DNA of 9,035 bases, from the NCBI GenBank assembly GCA_011057175.1, contig DSBZ01000181.1, positions 1 to 9,035 on the forward strand, given 5' to 3'. The stretch comes from Candidatus Acetothermia bacterium. GTDB taxonomy: Bacteria > Bipolaricaulota > Bipolaricaulia > Bipolaricaulales > Bipolaricaulaceae. The stretch's first letter is position 1, and each line of letters opens with the position of its first letter. The position numbers and the translations under genes are program-made. Positions 1 through 7,352 of the stretch are shown in pieces. Below the pieces are notes generated by a model. It did no database searches and had not been told where the DNA came from. It saw nothing but the letters and a program-made list of their open reading frames with translations.

Positions 1-555
1 GGGCCACGGCGGCGGGGGGAGGCGTGGGACCGCCTTGACCTGCCCTTCCCACAGGAGGTCGAAGAAGGAGCGGAACGCGGCCGCCAGTTCCTCGTCCTCC
101 ACCGCCAGATCGAGCTGGACGCTCCGCGTGAGCGCCGAGGCCGTCCAGTGGGTGGAGCCAACGATCACCCACCGACGATCGATGACGAGGAACTTCGTGT
201 GGAGGGTGACCTCCGGCACATCCCAGCGCACCGCTACGCCTCGCTCTGCGAGGTAGGCGAACGCCGGCTGCTGCGCCGGGTAGGGCCCATCCTCCCGCCG
301 CTCGATGAAGACCCGCACCTCGACTGCGCGTGTCGCCGCTCCGACGAGGGCGGCGAGCAGGGGGGACGTGGCTCCGTCCCCCGCATAGAGGCGGATGTCG
401 GACAACGCGACCAGGACTTCCTGTTCGGCCGAGGCGATCAGCGCCGGGACGAACTCGAGGTACTCCCCGCTCTCGGGTGTGGTGGCCAACGGGATGACGG
501 GGAACGCCTGCGCGGTCCCGACAAGGAAGAAGAGCAGAATGGCCAAGCGCTTCAT
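1..555 (-). CDS. Secreted phospholipase D/Nuc-like protein, 3' end cut by window edge
   Basis: The reading frame is open from ATG at 555 to the left edge (185 codons, no stop), so the C-terminus is missing. Residues 1-17 look like a signal peptide (MKRLAILLFFLVGTAQA, with AQA as a likely cleavage site), which suggests export. The mature part resembles a single PLD domain (PLDc_2 type): a strand-helix start near 45-85 (EVLVALSDIRLY, then VEVRVFIERR) and one HKD motif, H119-x-K121-x4-D126, followed by G133-S134 and THWTASAL. In this superfamily the His forms the phosphoenzyme intermediate; members include phospholipases and Nuc-type nucleases, which work as dimers of single-HKD chains. The substrate cannot be told here. 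A second HKD could lie beyond the window. No Shine-Dalgarno (SD) sequence precedes the ATG. The ATG at 568 is out of frame. The gene diverges from the Lon-like gene with only 22 bases between start codons. Confidence 0.82.
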   Translation of the reverse strand, partial: MKRLAILLFFLVGTAQAFPVIPLATTPESGEYLEFVPALIASAEQEVLVALSDIRLYAGDGATSPLLAALVGAATRAVEVRVFIERREDGPYPAQQPAFAYLAERGVAVRWDVPEVTLHTKFLVIDRRWVIVGSTHWTASALTRSVQLDLAVEDEELAAAFRSFFDLLWEGQVKAVPRLPPPPWP

Positions 556-577
556 CGCCGGGTATCATAGCTGAACG
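540..577. promoter_or_regulatory. Putative divergent promoter with overlapping -10 elements
   Basis: Only 22 bases (556-577) separate the two divergent start codons, and neither start has a recognisable SD. On the plus strand TATCAT (563-568) could be a -10, with a weak -35, TGGCCA (540-545), 17 bases upstream. On the minus strand TATGAT (569 to 564) is a 5/6 match to TATAAT, with no good -35. Start points about 7 bases downstream would leave roughly 2-3 bases before each ATG, so both transcripts would be essentially leaderless. This is inferred from sequence similarity only. Confidence 0.35.
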
Positions 578-2986
578 ATGATCCGCGAGGTACCCTCGGA
601 CCGACTCCGTCGGAGGTGCGATCCCAAGGTGTTCTCGTTTGCCACGACCGACGAGTTGTCGCCGCTGGCGGACATCGTGGGCCAGGCACGGGCGATGGAG
701 GCCCTCTGGCTTGGACTGACCATCGATGATCCCCACCACCGGTACAACATCTACGTCTCCGGGGAGCCGGGACTGGGGAAGACCTCCGCCATCAACCATC
801 TCCTGCAGCGGATATCCCGTGAGAAACCTGTCCCGCCCGACATCTGCTACGTGCACAACTTCCAGGTCCCCCATGTGCCGCGCTACCTCCTCCTTCCCGC
901 GGGAAGGGGACGGGAGCTGAAGCAGGACATGGAACGGTGCATCGAGTTCCTGTCCCGTGAGGTTCCCCGCGTGATCGAGTCCGATGAGTTCAAAGCCCGC
1001 GCCAAGAAGGAGCGAGACCGTTTTTCCCGTGAGCGGGACGAAGCCTTTCGCGACCTCGAGCAGAGGGCGGCCCCGCTCGGGTTCTCCATTCAGCGCACGC
1101 CGCTTGGGATCAACACGATCCCCCTCAAGGCCGACGGGAGCCCCTACTCCCAGGAGGAGTACTCCTCCCTCCCCGAAGCGGAGCGGATGGAGATCGTGCG
1201 CCGGCAGGAGGAGCTCCAGAGCCTGATCCGCGAGGTCTTTCAACGCTTGGCGAGACTGGACGAGGCGTGGCAGGAGACCCAGCGTCGACTCACGCAGCAG
1301 GCGGTGGAGTTCCTCGTCGAGCCCCGCTTCGCCCAACTGCGCGACAAGTACAAGGATCTCGCGCGTGTCCAGACCTTCCTCGCCGAGGTGAAGGCTGACA
1401 TCCTGGAGAACGTCGAGCAGCTCCAAGCGGCGAACAAGAAGCCCCTCCCGGGGTTCCCCCTTGCCGAGACGGATCGGTTCCTCCGGTATCGGGTGAACGT
1501 GGTCGTGGACCATGCGGGAAGCGACGGGGCGCCCGTCGTGATCGAGGGGAACGCCACCTACACGAACCTGTTCGGGACGATCGAGCGCCGGGTCCAGTTC
1601 GGGGCGGTGACCACGGACTTCACCCAGATCCGGGGAGGGGCCCTCCATCGCGCCAACGGGGGCTACCTCGTCCTCACGGCGACGAACCTCCTCCGGTTTC
1701 CCCTGTCCTGGGAAGCGCTCAAGATCGCACTCAAGGCCGGTGAGATCCGGATCGAAGACCCGGCGCAGATGCTTGGCCTCGCGTCCACGGAGGGGCTGCG
1801 GCCCGAGCCGATCCCGCTCCAGGCGAAGATCCTTCTCGTGGGATCCCCGCTCCTGTACCAGCTCCTCCAGTACTACGATGAGGACTTCCAAAAGCTGTTC
1901 CGCATCCGGGCCGACTTCGACACCGAGATGCCCTGGACGGACGACTCGGCTCTCGCCGTGGCGCGGTTCGTGCGGGCGTGTCGGGAGGAGAACCCGGCCG
2001 TGCTCCCGTTCGCCCCCTCGGGGGTGGCGCGGCTCGTGGAGCACGCCGCGGAGCTCGCTTCCGATCAGGGCAAGCTCGCCACTCGCTTCGGGGTGCTCGC
2101 CAGCGTCGTCGAGGAGGCGAGCTTCTGGGCCCGTGGCCAGGGGCGCGCGGTCGTGGAGGAAGATCATGTCCGCCAGGCGATCACCAAGGGGCGGTATCGG
2201 CACTCCCTCGTCGCGGAGAAGGTCCGCGAGTGGATCGCGCGGGGAAAGCTGATCGTGCACGTGCGCGGGGAGGCGGTGGGTCAGGTGAACGGCCTCGCCG
2301 TGCTCGACCTCGGCGATTTCGCATTTGGGAAGCCAACGCGGATCACGGCCAACGTCTTCACCGCCAAGAGCGGCGTCGTGGACATCGAGCGGGAGGCTGA
2401 GCTGGGGGGAAAACTCCACACGAAGGGGGTGATGATCCTCAAGGGCTACCTCGCGGGGCGATTCGGGCGGCGCAAGGCCCTCTCCCTCGGGGCGAGCCTC
2501 GCCCTCGAGCAGTCCTACTCCGGGATCGAAGGGGATTCGGCATCGGCGGCCGAGCTGTATGCCCTCCTCTCCGCCCTGGCCGGGGTCCCGGTGCGCCAAG
2601 GGATCGCCGTGACGGGGGCTGTGGACCAGAAGGGGCGCCTCCAGCCCGTGGGAGGCGTGAACGAGAAGATCGAAGGGCACTACCTCGTGTGCCGGGAGCT
2701 CGGCCTCACCGGGGACCAAGGGGTGATCCTCCCTGAAGGCAACGTGGGCGACCTCATGCTCCCCGAGGACGTGGTCCGCTCGGTCGCCGACGGGAGGTTC
2801 CACATCTGGAGCTGTGCCACGGTGGAGGAAGGGGTGGAGGTGTTGTTCGGGATGCCGGCCGGGGAGGAGGATGGGGACGGGCACTACCCGGAAGGGACGC
2901 TCTTCCGCCGCGTGGAGGAACGGCTTGACGAGATCCGGGCCAGCCTGCGGGCGGAGAAGGAAGAGGCCGACGCGGAGGAAACATGA
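578..2986 (+). CDS. Lon-type ATP-dependent protease (AAA_32 / Lon_C family)
   Basis: An 802-residue cytoplasmic AAA+ serine protease of the Lon-related family (LonB/YcbZ-like architecture, about 800 residues), expected to unfold and degrade damaged or regulatory proteins. The N-terminus (RRRCDP, then FATTDEL) matches the usual family start, which supports ATG 578 although no SD is present. Walker A is GEPGLGKT at 62-69. A charged, helical, probably coiled-coil insertion spans about 115-300. HRANGGYLVL lies at about 357-366, an arginine-finger-like segment (FRIRADFD) at 441-448, and a sensor-2-like ATRFG at 501-505 (R503). The C-terminal protease domain (about 585-780) carries Ser654 (EGDSAS) and Lys697 (GGVNEK). 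Their spacing of 43 equals that of the E. coli Lon dyad S679/K722, so the protease is probably active. An oddity is that the usual Walker B acidic positions read LVLTATNLL (T367, T369). It stands alone, divergent from the PLD gene and convergent with the fusion gene. Confidence 0.93.
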   Translation: MIREVPSDRLRRRCDPKVFSFATTDELSPLADIVGQARAMEALWLGLTIDDPHHRYNIYVSGEPGLGKTSAINHLLQRISREKPVPPDICYVHNFQVPHVPRYLLLPAGRGRELKQDMERCIEFLSREVPRVIESDEFKARAKKERDRFSRERDEAFRDLEQRAAPLGFSIQRTPLGINTIPLKADGSPYSQEEYSSLPEAERMEIVRRQEELQSLIREVFQRLARLDEAWQETQRRLTQQAVEFLVEPRFAQLRDKYKDLARVQTFLAEVKADILENVEQLQAANKKPLPGFPLAETDRFLRYRVNVVVDHAGSDGAPVVIEGNATYTNLFGTIERRVQFGAVTTDFTQIRGGALHRANGGYLVLTATNLLRFPLSWEALKIALKAGEIRIEDPAQMLGLASTEGLRPEPIPLQAKILLVGSPLLYQLLQYYDEDFQKLFRIRADFDTEMPWTDDSALAVARFVRACREENPAVLPFAPSGVARLVEHAAELASDQGKLATRFGVLASVVEEASFWARGQGRAVVEEDHVRQAITKGRYRHSLVAEKVREWIARGKLIVHVRGEAVGQVNGLAVLDLGDFAFGKPTRITANVFTAKSGVVDIEREAELGGKLHTKGVMILKGYLAGRFGRRKALSLGASLALEQSYSGIEGDSASAAELYALLSALAGVPVRQGIAVTGAVDQKGRLQPVGGVNEKIEGHYLVCRELGLTGDQGVILPEGNVGDLMLPEDVVRSVADGRFHIWSCATVEEGVEVLFGMPAGEEDGDGHYPEGTLFRRVEERLDEIRASLRAEKEEADAEET

Positions 2987-3023
2987 CCGTCTCCGGCGTT
3001 GCGGGCCCTCCCCACGCTGCTGC

Positions 3024-6000
3024 CTAGTCCTCCCCCGCCTGGGGGAGGGCGTCCCGCTTGAGGAAGCGGGGAAGGACCCGACCCCACACGCATAGGGGCA
3101 ACCGCGCTCCCGGTTCGAGCGCCTGGGGAAGGCCCCGCTCCCCGCCCACGATGAACCCGACAGGGGCATCTGTGGGGAGACCACGTGCGGTGAGGAGGGC
3201 CATCCCCACTTGTCCTCCGTCGAGCACGACGCAGCTCGTGACCCACCCCAGGACCTGTCCTTGCCCGTCCACGACCGGCGCCCCTGCCCGTATTGGCCGC
3301 TGGCCGGGTCCGATCGCGAACCGCACGACCTCTCGCCTCCAGTCCTGGAGGGCACGCACCGCGGCGGAGCGCCCGATGAAGAACGGCTTGTGGAGCTTCA
3401 CATAGGGAGCGAACCCCGCCTCGTGGGGGAGGATCCGGTGCGGTCCAGCCAGTTCGTGTCCGTACAGGGGGAGGCCGGCCTCGGTGCGCAGGGAGTCGCG
3501 GGCCGCGAGTCCGATCGGCCGGAGGCCCTCTTCCCTCCCGACCTCGGTGAGGGTCTCCCAGAGGCGCCTCGCCTCGGTTGGAGAGACGAGGATCTCGTAC
3601 CCCAAGGGCTCGCCCGTGTAGCCGGTGCGGGCACAGAGGACGGGGATCCGCCCGAGGGAGACCTCGCGGAACTCCGTGCGCCGGAGGGCGATCAAGTCGT
3701 GCTGGTCCGGCCCGGAGAGAAGGCGGAGGAGCACCGCCCGCGACCGCGGGCCCTGAACCGCGACGTCCACCAGCGCGTCCGGTCCCTCCCCCCGCAGGTC
3801 GCGCAGGGTCACCGGGCCATCGGGATCGATCCACGGCCGGTCGAAATCGAGGAGGGCCCTTCCGGCGTTGATCGCCGTTAGCCAGTCCCAGTCCTTGCTT
3901 GCATTGGCCGCGTTCACGATGAGGAGGAACCGATCCCGTGACCGGCGGTACACCATGACGTCATCCACCACCTCGCCATCGGGGGTGAGGAGGAAAGCGT
4001 ACTGGGACTGGCCGGGATGGAGCCATCCTGCGTAGTTCGTGGTCACGAGGTTGAGGAAGCTCTCGGCGAATCTCCCCTCCACGGCGAACGCCCCCATGTG
4101 CCCGAGGTCGAACAAGCCCCCCCGTTCGCGCACCGCGCGATGCTCGGCGAGGGCCGAGGTGTACCAGAGGGGCATCTCGAACCCGGCGAACTCCGCCATC
4201 CGCGCCCCTGCTCCCTTGTGCCACTCCGCAAGCGGCGTTCGGGCCAGAGGGGAAGGGGGAGAAGCGGGGGTGTAGGGGGACCTCGTCGCCGGGAGTTCAA
4301 TCCCCCTGCAGCCCACGAAGTACGGCTTTCGCGGCGCGACGAGCTCGGGCCAGCGCTCGCGAGGATCGGAGCGCGGGGGCACGCCGAGGAAAGGGACGGG
4401 AGTGGCACCTCCGAAGGCGACCTCCGTCCCGTCGTCGAGGCGGAACAACCCCGACCCGGTGTAGGGCTCCACCACCGCCGGCCCCTGCACCTTGCGGTAG
4501 AGGTCATCGGGATCGAATAGGACGTACCCGTCCGCAAGGGCGGCGAGCCAGCGCTGGAGTTCGGCGCCCTGCTCCGGGGGGACGAGAACGGCGAGCTCCG
4601 CCCGGCCCTCCCGATCGTCGGGCAGGCGACCGACGATCGCCTCGGACAGCACCTTCCCCTCTCCATCGAGGAACAGGGCCCGCCGCGCCTGGCCAGGGTC
4701 GAGGTCGAGCACGCGCGCCGTGCACGCCTCGTGGAGGAGGCACGCTGCCCTCCCCCCTCGCACGCGGAGCGCCACCGCCTGGCCGGGCCCGGTCCCCGGT
4801 CGAGAGGGCCGGTCGAGCTCTCCCCCGAAACGAGCGGCGAGCTGTCGGACCCGGTCCGTGGCCTCGACGAGCGCGGACAACGGGAGCTTCCCGCGGGACA
4901 AGGGGCCGCTCAACCCGTGGTAGGTGAACGGGTGGATCGCGGCGAGGACGAGGCGGGTCACGTCCGCGATCTCCTCCATCTCGCTCTCCCCCATTCCCCG
5001 CTGGGTGACCCACGGGGTCCCGTAGCGGATCCCGCGGGCGTCGGCCGCGGAGCTGTCGCCGGGGATCGTGTTCTTGTTGGCGACGAGGCCCACGAGGTCG
5101 AGGATCCGAGCCGCGATTTCCCCCATCAGTTCTCCCCCCCGAGGGGTGGGGAGCGAGCGGAGGTCGAGGACGAGGAGGTGGGTGTCCGTTCCCCCATATG
5201 CGAGGCGCAGCCCGCGCGCGGCCAGGGCCGCGGCCAGCGCCCGGGCGTTGGCCACGGTCCGTTGCTGGAGGCCGCGGAACGCCGGGGTGCGGGCGAGGGC
5301 GAGGGAGACGGCCATCCCCGCCCACTTGTTGACATGAGGCCCCCCTTGGGCGCCGGGGAACACGGCGGCGTCGATTCGGGCAGCGATCTCGGGGTCGAAG
5401 GAGAGGATGATCGCACCCCGTGGGCCGCACAGGGTCTTGTGGGTGGTGAACATGACCACATCGGCATATCCGACCGGGCTCGGGTACGCGCCAGCGATCG
5501 CCATCCCTGCCGTATGGGCGATGTCCGCTATCAGGAACGCCCCGCACGAGGATGCGATCTCCCGGAACGCTTTCCAGTCCGGGGCCCACGGGTAGGAGGT
5601 GTAGCCCGCGAGGATCATCCGCGGCCGGTGCTCACGGGCGAGATCGGCGATCCGGCCGTAGTCGAGTCGTTCGGTACGCGGGTCGACCCCGTAGCGCACC
5701 ACCCGGTACCGCCGGCCGGACTGGTGGAACGGCGACCCGTGGGAGAGGTGTCCCCCCTGGGAGAGGTCCATCGCCATCAGCGTGTCCCCCGGCTGCAGCA
5801 GCGCCTCGTAGATCGCCATGTTCGCCGCCGCCCCGGACAGCGCCTGCACGTTGACGAAGATGTCGTCGGCCCTGACCTCGGGGGTGGCGAAGCACTCCGC
5901 GGCGCGGCGGCAGGCGAGGGCCTCCACGAGGTCGGCGAACTCCACCCCCTTGTAGAACCGGCGGTCGCTGTACCGCCGGAAGTAGGCGAGCTGTTCCTCC

Positions 6001-6233
6001 GTCTCCAGCAAGCGATCCTCGGGGAGGCGCAACATCTCCTCACGCGGATACCCCTCGGCGTAGAGCGAGGTGAACGCCGAGGCCAGCGCCTCGCGTACGG
6101 CAGGCGGGGTCAGGGACTCCGACGGGATCAAGATGATCTTGTCCCGCTGCCGTTGCTCTTCCGCGTGCACCAGCGCGGCCAGCGCCCGGTCGATCTCGGC
6201 GAGGCCCATCGTCCACACAGTGTTCTCTGTCAT
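3024..6233 (-). CDS. Fused serine hydroxymethyltransferase - degenerate folate-binding domain - aminomethyltransferase (GcvT)
   Basis: One uninterrupted 1069-residue frame. Residues 1-470 are SHMT, a pyridoxal-phosphate enzyme interconverting serine plus tetrahydrofolate (THF) with glycine plus 5,10-methylene-THF. YAEGYP (Y58, E60), RRFY (Y94), GGHLSHGS (H162), D237/H240 (IADIAH), the PLP-binding Lys266 (TTHKTLCGPRG) and R403 (GIRYGTP) are all present. Residues 475-660 are a linker domain with a GcvT/YgfZ-like pattern. Residues 664-1069 are a full-length GcvT, the glycine-cleavage T-protein that moves the aminomethyl carbon from H-protein to THF: EWHKGAGARM, FAGFEMPLWY, FDLGHMG, the VVDDVMVY acidic pair (757-758), NAANASKDW, TGYTGE and LRTEAGLPLYGHE. 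The start is supported by an SD-like GAGGT (6243-6239), 5 bases upstream, inside the preceding gene, which ends 3 bases before this one. No H-, P- or L-protein gene lies in the window. Anomalies are a roughly 27-residue insertion after YAEGYP and the fusion itself. Domain calls are strong; channelling between active sites is inference. Confidence 0.95.
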   Translation of the reverse strand: MTENTVWTMGLAEIDRALAALVHAEEQRQRDKIILIPSESLTPPAVREALASAFTSLYAEGYPREEMLRLPEDRLLETEEQLAYFRRYSDRRFYKGVEFADLVEALACRRAAECFATPEVRADDIFVNVQALSGAAANMAIYEALLQPGDTLMAMDLSQGGHLSHGSPFHQSGRRYRVVRYGVDPRTERLDYGRIADLAREHRPRMILAGYTSYPWAPDWKAFREIASSCGAFLIADIAHTAGMAIAGAYPSPVGYADVVMFTTHKTLCGPRGAIILSFDPEIAARIDAAVFPGAQGGPHVNKWAGMAVSLALARTPAFRGLQQRTVANARALAAALAARGLRLAYGGTDTHLLVLDLRSLPTPRGGELMGEIAARILDLVGLVANKNTIPGDSSAADARGIRYGTPWVTQRGMGESEMEEIADVTRLVLAAIHPFTYHGLSGPLSRGKLPLSALVEATDRVRQLAARFGGELDRPSRPGTGPGQAVALRVRGGRAACLLHEACTARVLDLDPGQARRALFLDGEGKVLSEAIVGRLPDDREGRAELAVLVPPEQGAELQRWLAALADGYVLFDPDDLYRKVQGPAVVEPYTGSGLFRLDDGTEVAFGGATPVPFLGVPPRSDPRERWPELVAPRKPYFVGCRGIELPATRSPYTPASPPSPLARTPLAEWHKGAGARMAEFAGFEMPLWYTSALAEHRAVRERGGLFDLGHMGAFAVEGRFAESFLNLVTTNYAGWLHPGQSQYAFLLTPDGEVVDDVMVYRRSRDRFLLIVNAANASKDWDWLTAINAGRALLDFDRPWIDPDGPVTLRDLRGEGPDALVDVAVQGPRSRAVLLRLLSGPDQHDLIALRRTEFREVSLGRIPVLCARTGYTGEPLGYEILVSPTEARRLWETLTEVGREEGLRPIGLAARDSLRTEAGLPLYGHELAGPHRILPHEAGFAPYVKLHKPFFIGRSAAVRALQDWRREVVRFAIGPGQRPIRAGAPVVDGQGQVLGWVTSCVVLDGGQVGMALLTARGLPTDAPVGFIVGGERGLPQALEPGARLPLCVWGRVLPRFLKRDALPQAGED
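3027..3050. terminator. GC-rich hairpin between convergent genes
   Basis: CCTCCCCC (3029-3036) and GGGGGAGG (3041-3048) form a perfect 8-bp stem with a GCCT loop. It extends to 10 bp (3027-3050) through one T-G wobble. It overlaps the last codons of the fusion gene, 40 bases past the Lon-like stop. Neither strand has a T-run after it, so classical intrinsic termination is not shown. Its place between two convergent genes suggests a transcription barrier or mRNA 3'-end stabiliser for both. The 37 bases between the two stop codons hold nothing else I can identify. Confidence 0.4.
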
Positions 6234-6236
6234 GGC

Positions 6237-7343
6237 TCACCTCACTTCGGGGAGGGGCAACGGCCGGAACCGCTCCCCCCGGTCCTTGTTCGCCCAGGCC
6301 AGCTCGAGGGCGAGGTACATCCCCCCCGAGACGAGGGCGTGCCCCCCGAGGAGGAAGGGGACCGATGCCTCGGCACAGGCCGCAGTGAGCTCCTTCAACA
6401 TCGGGTTCACGACCCGTTGGGGATCGAGGAGGTCGGAGGCGAACCTTTCCGCGGGCGGGGGCCAGAACCCGAGGTGGGCCATGAGGACGCGCGTGTCCCA
6501 GACCACGGCGTCCCCGAACTGGGCGAGGAGGGCCACGAGTTCGGTTGCCGTTCGCCCGTGGGTGAGCGCTCCGACCAGGGATCGCACCGCGCCCCGCTCG
6601 GCGCGCCCGCTGGACTCCATCCCCCGTTCTTCGGAAAGAATGCGGGCCCGGCACGCCGCTTCCCGCTCCACGGCGCGGGCGAGATGCCCCCCCACCCGGC
6701 CGAGGAGGACCACCTCCTGGTCGGGGTCGACGAGGACGTCGAGGAGCCTCTGCGCCCGGGAAGTGGGGACCTCGGCGAGCATCTGGACGAGCTCGGGGGG
6801 GAGGGAGGGGTGGAGGGCGAGGACCTGCAGTTCCCCCGGTGTGTCGATGTCGAACTGGGTTTCCGCTGATCGCGGCAGCTCGTAACAGACGTAGCCCGCT
6901 TGCCACAGTCGGGCGCCGATCGGGTTGTCCCGCGCCAGATCGCCCAGTGGGAAAGGGGGGACGAGGAGCCCGAAGTCGGTCGAGTAGAAGTTGTTGAGCA
7001 CCGCGTACGGTGGGGAATCCGGCTCCGCAGTGACGAGGCGATCGAGCAGGGCCTCCGAGAGGAGGAACCCGCTTCCCGCCGAGAAGTAGAGGAGCCGGTC
7101 CGGTCGATACGTGCGCAGGAGGGCGGTGAGGCGCTCCCCGAACTGCCATGGCCCCGGCGGGTCCGGCTCGATCGCGGCCCCATGCCCCTCCCATGGCTTG
7201 GGATCCGGGGTCGCCACCACCACTTCATCCACCTGGGGGTGGTCGGCAATGCGGCGGAGAACGGCGCTCGCGGATGCCGTCCTCGCCCTGCCGACCAGAT
7301 CCCTGCCCCCGTTGTCGAACAGGAAGGCGACAGTGCGGGGCAT
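6237..7343 (-). CDS. Uncharacterised protein with a nucleotidyltransferase-like N-terminal domain
   Basis: A 368-residue soluble protein with no signal peptide or membrane segment. I do not recognise the family. The first ~180 residues look like a GT-A-type nucleotidyltransferase fold related to the MobA/CofC/IspD superfamily: a hydrophobic first strand followed by GG and basic residues (VAFLFDNGGRDLVGRAR, 5-21), VDEVVVATP (38-46), DRLLYFSAGSGFLLSEALLDRLV (82-104), and FDIDTPGEL (164-172), which resembles the conserved FDIDTPEDL near the end of CofC- and MobA-like enzymes. The canonical GGxSxRMG loop is not intact. Residues ~180-368 are helical, Arg/Glu-rich and unassigned. ATG 7343 lacks an SD, lies 9 bases after the rpsR stop and is probably read by coupling. 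Its stop lies 3 bases before the SHMT-GcvT start, so the two are almost certainly co-expressed. A cofactor- or nucleotide-linked role tied to one-carbon metabolism is possible but unproven. Confidence 0.72.
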   Translation of the reverse strand: MPRTVAFLFDNGGRDLVGRARTASASAVLRRIADHPQVDEVVVATPDPKPWEGHGAAIEPDPPGPWQFGERLTALLRTYRPDRLLYFSAGSGFLLSEALLDRLVTAEPDSPPYAVLNNFYSTDFGLLVPPFPLGDLARDNPIGARLWQAGYVCYELPRSAETQFDIDTPGELQVLALHPSLPPELVQMLAEVPTSRAQRLLDVLVDPDQEVVLLGRVGGHLARAVEREAACRARILSEERGMESSGRAERGAVRSLVGALTHGRTATELVALLAQFGDAVVWDTRVLMAHLGFWPPPAERFASDLLDPQRVVNPMLKELTAACAEASVPFLLGGHALVSGGMYLALELAWANKDRGERFRPLPLPEVR

Positions 7344-7352
7344 GGAAGACGA

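Noticed and set aside
2884..3834. A 316-codon minus-strand frame spanning the Lon/GcvT junction
   Set aside because: Pro/Arg/Gly-rich shadow that overlaps well-supported conserved domains on both sides.
3024..6233. Glycine riboswitch controlling the SHMT-GcvT gene
   Set aside because: The gene starts 3 bases after the preceding stop, so there is no leader, and I found no glycine-aptamer motifs upstream of the operon.
4731..6869. A 712-codon open frame on the plus strand, opposite the fusion and nucleotidyltransferase-like genes
   Set aside because: Its translation is Arg/Gly/Glu/Val-rich with no recognisable motif. It is the expected antisense shadow of GC-rich coding DNA, and the minus frame has conserved enzyme motifs throughout.
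6040..7194. A 384-codon minus-strand frame overlapping two genes
   Set aside because: The translation is low complexity (Pro/Arg/Gly) and in another frame of genes with better support.
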